From: Notospermus geniculatus
Taxonomy: Eukaryota; Nemertea; Pilidiophora; Heteronemertea; Lineidae
Length of the DNA: 64,000 nt
Direction: 5' to 3'
NCBI GenBank assembly: GCA_002633025.1
Contig: NMRB01001603.1
Location: 91,511-155,510 of the forward strand
Part shown: positions 24,701-35,400 of the stretch, piece by piece
Numbering within the stretch: position 1 is the stretch's first letter
Layout of the letters: every line of letters begins with the position of its first letter
Notes under the pieces: generated by a model
What the model was told of the DNA's origin: nothing
Database searches by the model: none
The model's input: only the letters and a program-made list of their open reading frames with translations
Position numbers and translations under genes: made by a program

Positions 24701-25066
24701 TTGAACAGATGACAAACCAGTACCTACAGGAAGCTAAAGCGCTGGTTGAAAAAGGGGAAAGGGAAAAAGCACAAATTGCTATGTCTAAGAAGAAACTCAT
24801 AGACAAAGAGGTACAGGAGATATTTCTAGTGATGTGTATAAATAAATTACGAACATTATCCATCTATCCTGCACAGATGGTCAAGTTTGCTCTATGAAAA
24901 AGGCCTACTTCACATATTTTCAAATTTACACAATGGAAAAGGTCTGCTCCGCTGATAGTCAAATTTTCATTGATCAGGATGTGAGTTCTGTGTGTGCTGT
25001 ATAAATTGACTTTTGAAAGTGTCCTTTTTTCAGGTGGCAGCGATTCGCAGCAAGATTCCAGCCTAG
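9773..25066 (+). CDS. cc2d1: CC2D1/Lgd, coiled-coil and C2 domain protein (29 exons, ~976 aa)
   Basis: CC2D1/Lgd proteins bind the ESCRT-III subunit CHMP4/Shrub through DM14 domains and control endosomal sorting of receptors such as Notch. Exons: 9773-9826, 11005-11125, 11313-11407, 11700-12005, 12461-12593, 12868-12975, 13307-13413, 13823-14009, 14516-14664, 14857-14929, 15184-15339, 15451-15587, 16232-16288, 16562-16699, 17363-17421, 17615-17731, 17901-17974, 18256-18311, 18525-18576, 18836-18935, 19103-19193, 19648-19788, 19977-20003, 21248-21276, 21890-21922, 23895-23937, 24165-24294, 24686-24810, 25034-25066. All phases join. The N-terminus has an aspartate run. DM14 domains lie at about 156-214, 273-330, 385-444 and 503-566, separated by Pro-rich linkers. 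A C2 domain (about 672-815) contains MDGRRPCGGRLEVRVRIREP, very close to the human paralogues. A C-terminal helical tail ends in RSKIPA. Vertebrates have two copies (858 and 951 aa); only one is seen here. Confidence 0.95.
11516..11630 (+). repeat. Copy of the GTGCCTGAGGAAGACC repeat family
   Basis: Lies in CC2D1 intron 3 in forward orientation: AAGTGCCTGAGGAAGACCC, a G-rich block, AAATTTGCAAG and then CCTTGTGTGTCAATTTTTG. The downstream words are shared with the copy at 22.8 kb. Confidence 0.6.
12113..12377 (+). mobile_element. tRNA-derived SINE in CC2D1 intron 4
   Basis: The head is tRNA-like. It has an A-box-like GGTGTAGTGG, a B-box-like GGTTTGAATCC, and pairing ends GCCAC and GTGGC. A shared body follows (TGAATGAGCAGCTCATCTGA, GGTTTCAGGACAGACTGGG) and the element ends in a T-rich tail. 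The copy at 51010-51297 is over 80 percent similar by eye. It is non-coding and presumably mobilised by a LINE elsewhere. Confidence 0.8.
13008..13235 (-). repeat. Dispersed repeat, inverted partner of 45525-45755
   Basis: The segment holds GACACATAAGGTTCAGGACG, several ACGTCCTA words and the terminal word TTAATGGGTTAA. The same sequence in reverse order lies at 45525-45755, which begins TTAACCTGTTAACTAGGTAG. It is a non-coding element in CC2D1 intron 6. Confidence 0.7.
15712..15978. mobile_element. Inverted-repeat element in CC2D1 intron 12
   Basis: The ends ATGAGTGCAATTTTGCCTCC and GGAGACAGAATTGCACTCAT are inverted partners about 23 bp long. The interior repeats TTTTGCCTCCAAC. Open frames inside have no recognisable motif. 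Confidence 0.65.
16992..17160 (-). repeat. Copy of the GTGCCTGAGGAAGACC repeat family, longer form
   Basis: Reverse-strand copy with AAGTCGTCTCTGATATTTGC, GTCTTCCTCAGGCACTTTC and GGAAGGTGTGAAAAGTTTAG. The last part matches the body of the element at 59565-59965. It lies in CC2D1 intron 14. Confidence 0.6.
18051..18051. other. Ambiguous base in CC2D1 intron 17
   Basis: A single N with no obvious duplication on either side, unlike the N at 4002. It does not affect any exon. Confidence 0.9.
20626..21157. mobile_element. 532-bp inverted-repeat transposon, CAGGGTTCGTAC ends
   Basis: It starts CAGGGTTCGTACGGG and ends GTACGAACCCTG, both flanked by ATTTTG as a 6-bp direct repeat. Subterminal repeats of TCCTTGAAATTT, AAGTCCTT and TTGAATTT occur at both sides. 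No transposase remnant was recognised, so it is non-autonomous. It lies in CC2D1 intron 23. Confidence 0.75.
21555..21702 (-). mobile_element. GGATCCGCCCCTG-ended element, reverse copy
   Basis: This is the reverse complement of the 23633-23803 and 45212-45380 elements. It shares TTGAAATTCACCACAGATTT, GTGCACCCCCTCTTTT and the terminal ATGGATCCGCCCCTG. The left end is diverged. Confidence 0.6.
22775..22995. repeat. GTGCCTGAGGAAGACC family, both arms
   Basis: The left arm carries TCTACTAGAAAGTGCCTGAG and CATTTTGTGTGTCATTTTTT. The right part carries ACAACACACAAAATGACAG and AAAGTTTTCTCCAATATTCG in reverse sense. The two together form a short foldback structure of about 220 bp in CC2D1 intron 25. 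Confidence 0.6.
23633..23803 (+). mobile_element. GGCGGATCC-ended element in CC2D1 intron 25
   Basis: Ends CAAGGGCGGATCCACGA and CTGGATCCGCGACTGG. The body shares GGGGGCGCACTGTGCTAGAA and GAATTTCACGGTC with the element at 45212-45380. Confidence 0.7.
24358..24455. mobile_element. Hairpin MITE in CC2D1 intron 27
   Basis: Arms AACTACAGGGTGG and CCACCCTGTAGTT, continued by GAGTGTCCCTC and GAGGGACACT, fold around about 20 nt of loop. The arms total about 38 bp with a few mismatches. Confidence 0.7.
24457..24647. mobile_element. TTAA-flanked MITE in CC2D1 intron 27
   Basis: TTAA at 24457-24460 and 24644-24647 flanks perfect inverted ends AGCGAATCGATAGCG and CGCTATCGATTCGCT. A TTAA target is typical of piggyBac and Kolobok elements. 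It sits two bases from the 24358-24455 hairpin. Confidence 0.75.
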
Positions 25067-26599
25067 AATTCATTGGTACAGGTATTGTGATCATGAGATG
25101 AGTGATAATAATGCCAACAAATCAAAAGCAGTTCAGTATTACCATCGGGCATGTATCACTTGGTACTCAGATCAACAAGTGTACATGTATTTATCATCCA
25201 AATTTTAGCAATATTGCCAAGTTGTATTGAAGAAATTTTTTTCTAAATTTCTTTGTGCAATTTGATCGGCCTAGGTTCATCATGTGCTACAAATTCCTAA
25301 AATTGATCCTGAGTTTCAAGATACAGTTACGTAACTTCATTTAATCTGAAAGTTACCATATTAGCCAATGTAACCCGGTGTAACGTTTTTCAGTGAGGCC
25401 CGTGTGCCAGTGTGACAATACAATAGATTGACGGAATAAGCCGCGGCTTGACAATGAGGGACACACAGAGAAAAGCGAGTCCGTTTCTGAGTGTGTTCTG
25501 AACAATGGAAATCACACAGAAAAACGGCCACACTGAAAAACGTTACACCGGGTCATACCACGCCACAATTTTTATTGAGATTCCTCGATCATCTAGTCGT
25601 AAAGGCGTTAGATACCATATTCAGAATGAACTGAGCCAAATCACAATTGACTTCTTAGAAGGCTTGTCATGTCCACGATATCTTTGTATAAAGTTACCAA
25701 ATTGTATATTGTGTCATACCCTATTTCTGTCTGCAGTAAAAATGTGCTCTGTTGATTATTGTACACACCTCTATCTTCTGCATGGGATTATAATAATGCT
25801 ATGCAATCAGTTTATGATGTGTGTAAAAAAATATGTAAAATAGACATCTAAATTAAGGGCAGCAGATTTGGTGCTAATCAACAACTTTGCACGATTCCCC
25901 GAGAACTGAACTAAATGTACATGTAGATCCAATGATGAACAAAGACAGTTTTCTTGCATAGCCCTTCTCAAAAGCATTACCGTACCATGATTGCCAAATG
26001 CCACCGTGCACCAATTAAGGGTTTATATACATGTTGTAGTTACACCTTTGGACTACACTCTATCTAGGAGTGGAACGTAGTCTGAAGGGAAAGTGTCCAT
26101 AGGCCTTGATAGTTCAAGATGCCAAATGCGAATTCAGGAGAATGGTGCATATCCAACCTTTTGGTGCATTGGCATTGGTATAGACCATTCTCAAATTGAC
26201 ATAAACGACAAAGATCTGTGCACTTCCGCCAAAATCTCAACCACAACCTCAATCTGAAGCTGAACGACGTGACGCAGACAACCCCAGAACAGTGACATTG
26301 AAGACGTTGCGTCAGAGTCAACTGTTGCTGAATCATGGATTGTGTCATGTCAGCTGGTTTCAGATTGAGGTTCTGGTTGAGATTTCGGCGGAAGTGCGCA
26401 GATCTGCTAATTCGAGATTCGTCTATTGCCTGAAATATTGCAGTGATCTATCATGTCAGTTAGCAGGTCTTTCCAAAGATTTCTCTGTAGATCAGTTACC
26501 AAGCTTCAGAATTAATCTTCATGTGCCATTTATCTAAAAATGATAATTCATTTAGGAATTTCTATTCTTGTGTTCTTGAAGCACCTGCTGATGCTCTTT

Positions 26600-27118
26600 G
26601 AATTTTCAGTCAGTCAATGGCTGGTATTGAAAAAAGTTAGCAGATGCTTTTACTTAAGATTTGCACAGCAAATGTCCAATGTAAATGTACTACATGTACC
26701 GTATTTTCGCGACTATAAGGCGTGGCCTTTTTCGTGAAAAGGGGTTTAAAATTGGGGGTGCGCCTTATAGTGAGGTGCGCCTTATCTGCGGCTTGGGTGC
26801 GACAGTTTCGTCAGAAGTGTCAAGATGCTGACAAACCCAAGCATTCAAGCAGCATGCATGCATGTGCAAGCCAAGTCATGCTCATGCTGCTGCTGGTTGA
26901 TGACATGTGTGCACTGAAGCATTGCTGTGGTTCACCTCACGAGTGCGTCTTATAGTGCAGTGCGTCTAATGTATGGATTTCGTCAGAGATTTAGGGTGAA
27001 ATTAGGGGGTGCGCCTTATAGTCAGGTGCGCCCTATAGTCGCGAAAATACGGTACATTACAAAATTTGAAGTAAAAGCATTTGCTAGTCTTTATAAATAT
27101 CAGCCAATAAGTTTTAAA
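26600..27118. mobile_element. TTGGCTG-ended MITE split by a second element
   Basis: The outer arms carry GTTAGCAGATGCTTTTACTT and AAGTAAAAGCATTTGCTAG, ending in CAATGGCTGGTATT and AATATCAGCCAATAA. They match the uninterrupted copy at 55984-56110. The 26699-27052 element has inserted between them. Confidence 0.8.
26697..27054. mobile_element. TA-flanked MITE with CCGTATTTTCGCGACTATA ends
   Basis: Inverted ends CCGTATTTTCGCGACTATA and TATAGTCGCGAAAATACGG run about 22 bp with TA on each side. GTGCGCCTTATAG recurs as subterminal repeats. The TA target and the ends resemble Tc1/mariner-pogo non-autonomous elements. Confidence 0.85.
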
Positions 27119-27129
27119 GTAGGCCTACT

Positions 27130-27362
27130 GTATATCACAAGCAGCAAATTAAGCAGCCTGTCAAGGACATTGTCAGACACCAAACTGTGATTTGTCAGGT
27201 GCCACTAATTTAGTGCCTGTCATGTTGACAGGTACTAATTACAGGGTTTTTACTGCAAAGTCCATTACAAGGCAGGCACTAAATCTGTGTTGGCAGACAC
27301 CAAAATAAACTGGCCTGCCACTTTGTCAGGTGCCTTTCAAAACATTACTTTGCTGCTTGTAT
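27130..27362. mobile_element. Inverted-end element with ACAAGCAGCAAA termini
   Basis: ACAAGCAGCAAATTAA at the left faces TTACTTTGCTGCTTGT at the right. Inside, GTCAGACACCAAA, TGGCAGACACCAAAAT and GGTGCC words repeat. No protein is encoded. Confidence 0.65.
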
Positions 27363-28124
27363 CATTATGTATATGGATATAAATATACCGGTAATAAAAT
27401 TATTTAAGTCATGATATAGTGTCATGATTTGTTTTTGCTATGAGATCTTTTTCCGAGGAGTGGACCCAACTCTTTCAATGCACCTCCTGGAACTTGACGT
27501 CAGGCTCTGTGTTTGACATCCTTGGTTCCATGGCTTGCAGCGCCGACCTGTCAGGATAAAAAGTTGTGTGGGTTCTTCATTGAACCCATCCTGGCACACC
27601 AGGGGCATCGCGTGACTACACCTCCTGTTACATCACTCATACCCCTGGCGTCAATAGCAGCATTTCTATTTCACGGCTTCGTCCTAGTCGCGAGTGGCCA
27701 ATCAAAATGCCCCTTTTATAAACTCGCGGCGTCGTCTGTCAATCTGACTTCCAGCATGTCCAGGAATACAAATATTTTTTGTTGTACATTTTAAGTACAG
27801 TTGTGTCCGTCATGTCGGAAATTTACTGGAAATCCAAGCATTTTGTGACACATAACTCGGAAAACTTGCCTCGATTCGATGCATTGCAGTGCACCGTAGG
27901 CCTACAGCTGACATGGTAACTTGCAATCCAAGCCTCTTCTGCAACGCGTAATCTGATTGGCTAATATTTGGCACGTAAACTAAATGGAACAGCCACCTTG
28001 AACAGTGTGTAGTGGGTATTGCTGCCTGGGGTAGAAGTCTGTAGTTCGACGGAATGACGCACTACCCCAGGTAGGCCTGGATGCATTGAACCACTCCACT
28101 GATCATTTTTGTTGGTGTTTGGTG

Positions 28125-28740
28125 ATTTCTCTGTTCAGTGCATCCTGAGAACATCAGGAGTTCTTAGCGCACGCTCCCTTCGTCATTGCACACAAACCCC
28201 TGACGACATTCGCTGGAATCGGTGGGCTATCCAAGCAACTCGATGCCCTTAAAGGAAATGTTCATCACCCCACCGCTCCATCACAAGTTGGCCGGTAACT
28301 GATACACATAAATTACACAGGTTTGAACAAAGCTGACCCAGCAAGTCAACATGAAATAAACTCCAGTGGTATATTCTGTTTCACGATGTGGCTGAAAATG
28401 ATATAAACTGTGTAATGCATGTAGGACAGGCTGAACTCAACTTAGGTTGAAATATCCATATCAGCAGCTTGGCTGCAAATATTCCATAGGCTATTATACA
28501 CGTGTAACTATCTCTTGTTAGGTTGAGTTGGAGAAGTTGCGGTAGTTCAGCACTGTGTTGTGTGTAACAAGGCCTACAATCCACGTCATCTTCAGTCGAC
28601 TTGAATGGTGCTTGCTGATTGGGCGCATTTCTTTCTGCACCCTGTACTTCACCAGAATCGACCAATGTCCTCAGGGGTTTGTGTGCGGTGACGAAGGGAG
28701 CGAGCACTAAGAACCCATGATGTTCTCAGGATGTGTTCAG
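28125..28740. mobile_element. Foldback repeat with ~80-bp arms
   Basis: The left arm (about 28133-28213) and right arm (about 28658-28738) are inverted partners. They share CATCCTGAGAACATCA, GCTCCCTTCGTCA and GCACACAAACCCCTGA with about 15 percent mismatch. The spacer of about 445 bp has no recognised gene. Confidence 0.75.
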
Positions 28741-29458
28741 TGAACTCTAACCCCGAAGACGGTCTCTATGCAGCAATACCCACAACCAATTATGTATCAA
28801 GTCAAAAGTCAGTTTTCTATATTTCATAGTATAAAAGAGTTTATTCTATAAATAAACCTGAAATATACATATTCTGTTCTTCATGTAAAAGTAATTTGCT
28901 GACAATAGGACGGATTTATTTACTTCATGTGCTGAAAATAGACACAGAAACAACTAATACTTACAAAGTGCAATTGTAATACAAAGAATATTGCTTCCAT
29001 CTAACTACAATGGATAATATCACAGTAAGAAAACCAATGTCAAGTCCTGTTCTCTACTTTGGCAACATTTAGTCAAAGACTGAAATAATCCAGGCTAACA
29101 CTGATTAAAATTCTACAATGGTATTTTCTCCTTTTCAGAGATTTCTCCAAGGGGAAAATTACTTCTACCACAGGGGCTGAAATGGCAAGCAGTGTCGCTG
29201 ACACTGACAGGCACAACTGAATCATGCCCAAAATATTGGCTTTGGATATTTCAATGTACTTTTAGCTCTGGCTTCAGACCCCACCCCACCCCTCAGTACA
29301 AGTGTCCCCACCTACCTACCCATCGTAGAAACCCTGGATTGGGTCACAGCAAACAAACAAATTCTTAGGGATAGCCCAAGGTTACAAATGAAGTTGCAGC
29401 ATTGATTCTACTTTTAAAATTTTTATTTTTCTCTTCACGGCAAACGTCACGCAACACC

Positions 29459-32400
29459 TCAGATCCAACGTCCTTGTGCATTGTAGATAAACGATTGTTT
29501 TGAAAGCTCATGTGGCTTGTAATGTGCTGAAAATAAAGAATAATTCCTAAGCAGGCACCAAAACAATTCTGTATTAAATTCTGTATTACATATTAAACAA
29601 TTTAAATATTAAATAATATATAATATTAAATACCGGTAATATTTAAATATTTCATTCATTTAATAAATATTTCATTTAAATATCAAATAAAAATATTTAA
29701 ATATAAATATTTAAATATAACAATTTTGTAATATATTCTGTATTAAATATTGAACAATTCTGCTGTATTCTTTTCCGTTCGAAGTAGAAATAGGTAAACA
29801 TCAGTTAAGTGTTTAGTTCCCCTTTTGTTGGTACATGAAAAATTGCCGAATGACAACACACACAGGCCATCCATTCAAATATTTGACAAAAACTTTTAAT
29901 ACTGACCTGGTCCAGGGGCATGTATGGTTTTTACATCGCCCGTCCATCGGCTTGTATTGGAAACAAAAACTGCACTTGACATGTAGTGTTTCGGTATACC
30001 CTCATAGTCAACTAGCTCGTAGCTACCCGGTCCTGGGGCAGGGATGGCCGGAGGGAGAGGCATCGCGGGGGCCGATATACACAGGTAATGCTTCCGTCTG
30101 AAACAGAAAAGATATCGTGTGGTATAATTTATCCAATCAACACTGGACTTATAAATCCTCTTCTTATTTTGATTAAAGAATTTAAAGAAGGTACCACATA
30201 CTCATTGGTCCATGCAAGCACTGATGCAGTGAAAGGGTTAACACTTACGGATATTCTAACTTGGCTACAGGTTCTACCGGTTCCCCTGGTTTGTACGTGC
30301 CTGGACCAGGAACCTGCAAAACCCCAAAATTATTCACTGAGATTTCAATAGTTGTACACAGATTTAACTATCCGATATATTGAGTTATTTTAGATTGAGC
30401 AAAGCTTAGCAATATCAATAGGGAATGCATATATTGGTACAATTCCGATCTCTCTCAGACTGAGAGTGATACATTCTGCATCTCTGCCACTGGGAGGGAC
30501 ACAATCTAACAGAAAGGGCCACAAATGCCACCTTAAAGCAGATGACTTGCATTGCACTTTTTTGCATAGAACTCAGGAGGCTGCAAAGACAGCAAAATTT
30601 ATGGTCTTGCAGCTGGGACCAGACTCTGTTCATAAGACATTCTTTATCATTGGTTGCAATATTCAGTTCAATTCAAGCTCTTTTTTCAGAATCACCCTGT
30701 AGAGATGACACTTGAAATTCTGACCCTATACATGTACTTACTTGATCTGGGTCAGGTTGCATCAGTCGTTTTGACTTGGATTTAAAACTTGACATTGGGA
30801 CTTTAACATTTTCATACATAATTGAATCATTGACATGGTACTGCCCTGAAATGGAATAAAAATGTTCTGTTATATACCTTGTTGACACTACATAAAAGTC
30901 CAGGCTTTTTGCGTTTCCACCTATGAATCGCCGTGTCTAAATAAAGCCTGGGCTTTTAAAACCCATACATGCCGCGTACATGCTCAAAAAGCCCGGGCTT
31001 ATTTCAGACCCAGGCTTCGAAAAGTCCGGGCTGTTCTCAGTGTACTCCTTGAGATTTTAATTACGTCTTTGTAAAGATCGCAACTAGGCGGCATTGCAAT
31101 CGTTCCTTTATTTCGGTGTCATACATATGGGACGTTCCAAAGTATCGGCTTTTTCCCCTACTGCGATATGGTGTGACCAGCAAAGCCACATAAAAGTGCA
31201 TGGCTCAAATTCTTCCCGAGGGTGTCTTGCCAGTTGATATTGTGATTGTTCAGGCTCCTCTGGGTGAGCTAAAATTAGAACCTTTCTTCTCCCCAAAATA
31301 GGGACTATAGAATCAGGTTCATATACATGATTTGCCATAAAAACACGTCCCCAATGACCATTTTTATGAACCATGCTTAGGTCTTAGTTTTATACACACC
31401 CCCATGCTGTAGTATTTAAATGCGAGGTAATGTAAGAAACCACGTCAGATGTCGCATTTTTGAGGAAAGTGTTAATGGCCTTGATGAAGCCGCACATTTC
31501 AATAGCTAAATGTAACAGGTAAAGCGTTGCAAATCAATGCACAGGCAATCTAGCCCTTGTTGATCATTCAGCGACATTTGACAGGTGTCCTCTACTGCCT
31601 CAGAAATGCTAACTGCACAGATGACAACACATCATTACATGGCACCAGTGTAAATTCCGGCATATAGGACAAGCAGTTGCTAAGCCATCTCACAATAGCC
31701 AGGTTGGACGTACAATACCATTCATCTGCCCCATCAAAAGCATTGAGTCTCGTTGACAACACTACTCCAGGTTTTAGAGCTAAAAATAAACTGGGTTCAC
31801 AAGGGGTCAGCTGAGGTGTGCAAAAATCCAGCTGATTTTCCATTGTCCTCCAGTATTATTACCTGAAGTCCTGAATGACTACGAAAATTTTGGGTGTTTC
31901 ATAAGCAAGAAATTTAGGGCTGCTGTTGTATTTCATTTCCCTTTATGCCCATATGACCAAAGTTTTCCTGGGATTTTTGGGAAATTCAGATTCTAGGGTC
32001 TATTAGGCTTAAATTCAATTTGAAGACCTACATCTACATGCAAGCTTTTATTGATCGTATTCAGACAGTAAAATATACATGTATTGATAAAAATTGATGA
32101 AAAATTTGACTGTGTACATGTATGTACGATGGGCATTACCAACAAGTGACAATTTCAGGGTTTGGGGGTTGTGAAGATGGGGAATCACTAAGCAGCCACT
32201 GCAATTGGCGATGGAAGACACAATGAAACTCTCTAAAAATATCAAACATTTGTTTAATAAATCAATTTTGTATCAAACAGAATATTCAACGAGAATGTTT
32301 TTCTAGTTAATAACCCCTAGTAGTACAAGCCTTTCGGCGACATGGTTCACTAGAGGTTGATGAACGGCTGTGTGAAAGTCAGTGTGTGTTCAATGAGTGT

Positions 32401-35400
32401 GGTGAACAGACAGGAAAGATCGTCTGTCTCGCAGCACATCATCTGCAGAGACTCATTCGCGTGACGTCATCCTTTGACGTCACAGTTATCACGCCACTAT
32501 GACGTCACAGTTTTCGTGACGTCATATCAAACTGTTGATTCCTTGGTAACGACAAAAAACTGTTAGAAACATAATTCTGCCATAGCCTCGTTGCTTCAAG
32601 GTATTTTTTCTCCCAAATGATGACAAATACTTGTTATTTCGGCCTCATGAACGAAAAGAAACGTTGTTATCAATTGTATATTGCTATATTTACGTATCAA
32701 GGTAATGAAATTACGTCTTCAGAAATTAGTGCGGAAATGGCCAAAAATAGCCTCTTCCAAGGTCTTAAATTGCTAATATCTAAAAAAATAAGCCAAAATA
32801 TTTGCCAAATACCACACAGACACGGGTTCATTATACAAAAATCATACCCTCCAAATTTCAGCCGGAAAGGTTTTACCACGGCTGAGAAAAACAGCGAACA
32901 AAACCGTGACAGAAAATCAAGCAGGCCTTTAGATTCCCCTGAAGTCCAGACACCCTCTATTTTTTTACCTTATTTTGGGGACATTTTACGTCGCGTATTC
33001 ATCTCCATCTCGAAGCCATCAGTCACCAGGGAGACTGGGTTTTGTAGTTATGAGAGTCATAGAAATAAAGAAAACCCTATCCTTCATGTCTGAAAACTGC
33101 AGAAGAGCTGTTTATTACTCTCCTCGGAAATGCTAGGAGAGCTATTAACTCTTGGGAAAAACTTTAATGACAAAGCTTTTTGTCTTCATGGAGTTTTTGT
33201 CTTTTGGAGGGGCTGAATTTGGGGACATCAATTTTGGGGACATTCATTAGCAGGAATTTGGGCGACACCTTATAATGGTGTCGTTTTGGGGGAATCTAAA
33301 GGCCTGTCAAGGATGACAATAATGGTCACTCTAGTGAACCAAAAATACTTTTATTTGTCTTTGACTGTGTCAACATCAAATCTGATGAAACATTTCAAGT
33401 AATTATAATCAATTATTATATAACACATTTTTCTCTTGTATAACTCTTAAAACAATGACTAAGACAAAGGCCATTATTTCCCTATGTTGAGTGTGAGCCA
33501 CAGAGTCAATATGGGGTGTCTAATTGTATGTAACAAACAAGACAAGCTGACAAGCTGTATGGCAGGAGTTGGCAAAACCATCTTTTGTTAATGTACCAAG
33601 CAGTAAATTACTGCAGGTTAATCAGCCTGATTAATTGTCATCACCATCAAGGTTATGGTAAGGGTTATGAAACATTCAAACGATGCAATTTCATAACTCA
33701 GGGGCCTGGGACCCAGGGTCAAATGCTCCTTTAATTGGAAATGACCCTCCTGATTGCTGTATGTAATTAGGAAAGGGGATTAGGAAAGGGTAATTAGGAG
33801 AGGGGACTTTTTTTGCCCCTGATGTGAATACTCTATCTGAAGCCCTGTGTTTTGTATTGCAGGGGTACACACTCAATGAAAAACCCTTTCCACTTTTTTC
33901 AAGTTTCTTCCCCAAATAATCAGAGCATACCACCACAATGCAATCAAAACAACTGCAGTTTGATTCTGTATACACTACATTATTGTGGTTTCTTTCCCAA
34001 AAAATTACTTTTCCTTTGTAACTGATGAAATAAAATATTAAGACAGAAATGCAGCAGCATATCATAGAGACTTAAGTCGCACATCACTCTCCTTCAAACA
34101 ACCTCTGAAGCCGAATATCCAGGCCTTGTCTTTTAAGGCGAGCGATCACTCGCCCACACCATAGCTCGCCTAAAATGGATTTTAGGTGAGTGGTTTTCCA
34201 CTCAGCTTAGAAGAGAAAAGCTCACCTCAGAAAGGGCAGTTTACAGTGTATGTAGCCCTAATTTCATCCATTTCACTGAAAATCACTCGCCTGGGATGAA
34301 GTAGGTGAGCAATTTATCACTCGCCTGCACTTTCCAAAAGACAAGGCCTGAATATCACACCTCGATAAGTTGACAAAACAAAGGATGCAGTACTCACAGG
34401 GAGCAGGGTTCGATTCTTGTTCTTTCGAGTCCATTTCTCTCTTTGATTTAGACTTGAAAGCTGCCAATGCTGCTACATTGTTTGCAGGACCATATCTAAA
34501 TCTTAACACCTAGAAAAGAAATGAGAAGATGATTATGGAAACTACCGGTACACCATTTTGCTTTGTCTCCAATAAAATTTTTGGGTGAAATGAATTTTTT
34601 TATTTCATCAATTGAAGGCCTGCAAACTATGAGAAATTCATCAAGTGCAGAAAATCACTTCCATTGCTTCCATACATTCCACAGCAAATCAAACAACTTA
34701 AGCTTGGTACCTCATATGAATTGGGAGCTGGGACACCATCTGTTTTTTCAACCTTTCTAGCTATTGGTGTATGAAATGCACTTGTTGCCTTTGCCCTATT
34801 GAAGTCTTTCCTCGGATTTATGCTGTCGGGAACTTTATAGGCAGCAGCACCAGGACCACAACTCATCCCCTGCTTCATGATTCTTCGATCCTAGAAATGA
34901 GTTAAATTCACAGGACACTTATTGACAGATTTCCAGTAGGCCAAGATCAGATAGCAAAAGTGTTTAAGGACTTAAAGCCAAAGGTGATTACACAGATCTC
35001 CAGACAACTCTCAATGATAATTTACCTGATATGCCTGACCAGGACATTTGGAACCAAAATGGAATCACACACAAAAAACTCACTCTACGGATGAAAACTT
35101 ACCTTTGAAGCAAATCCTCCAGTTCCCTTCTTTGAGAAAGATGCATTGTTACTATCTGTGGAGAATCTGAGCCCCATATATGTTCCTGGCCCAGGGTTAT
35201 CATCCTATGAAATGATACACACAATTGTTAGTAGTAAGCTTTAGCAAAAAATCAATGTGGTTCTATTACTAGTATTATGCCTATGTATGCACATCACTAT
35301 TTTCTAAGTAAAATTGTGGTGAATCAAACACATGGAAATATCTATCAGAGAATAAAATACCCTGGGCAAGAAGCATGTGACCCGTGACAGCAAAATGAGT

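Larger units (their letters stand above)
25067..29458. other. CC2D1-STPG1 convergent intergenic region
   Basis: The genes end toward each other. The first part must hold the CC2D1 3' untranslated region; a candidate polyadenylation signal AATAAA lies at 27393-27398, but nothing nearer is convincing. The rest is mobile DNA: nested elements at 26600-27118, an inverted-end element at 27130-27362 and a foldback at 28125-28740. No coding exon was recognised. Confidence 0.6.
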
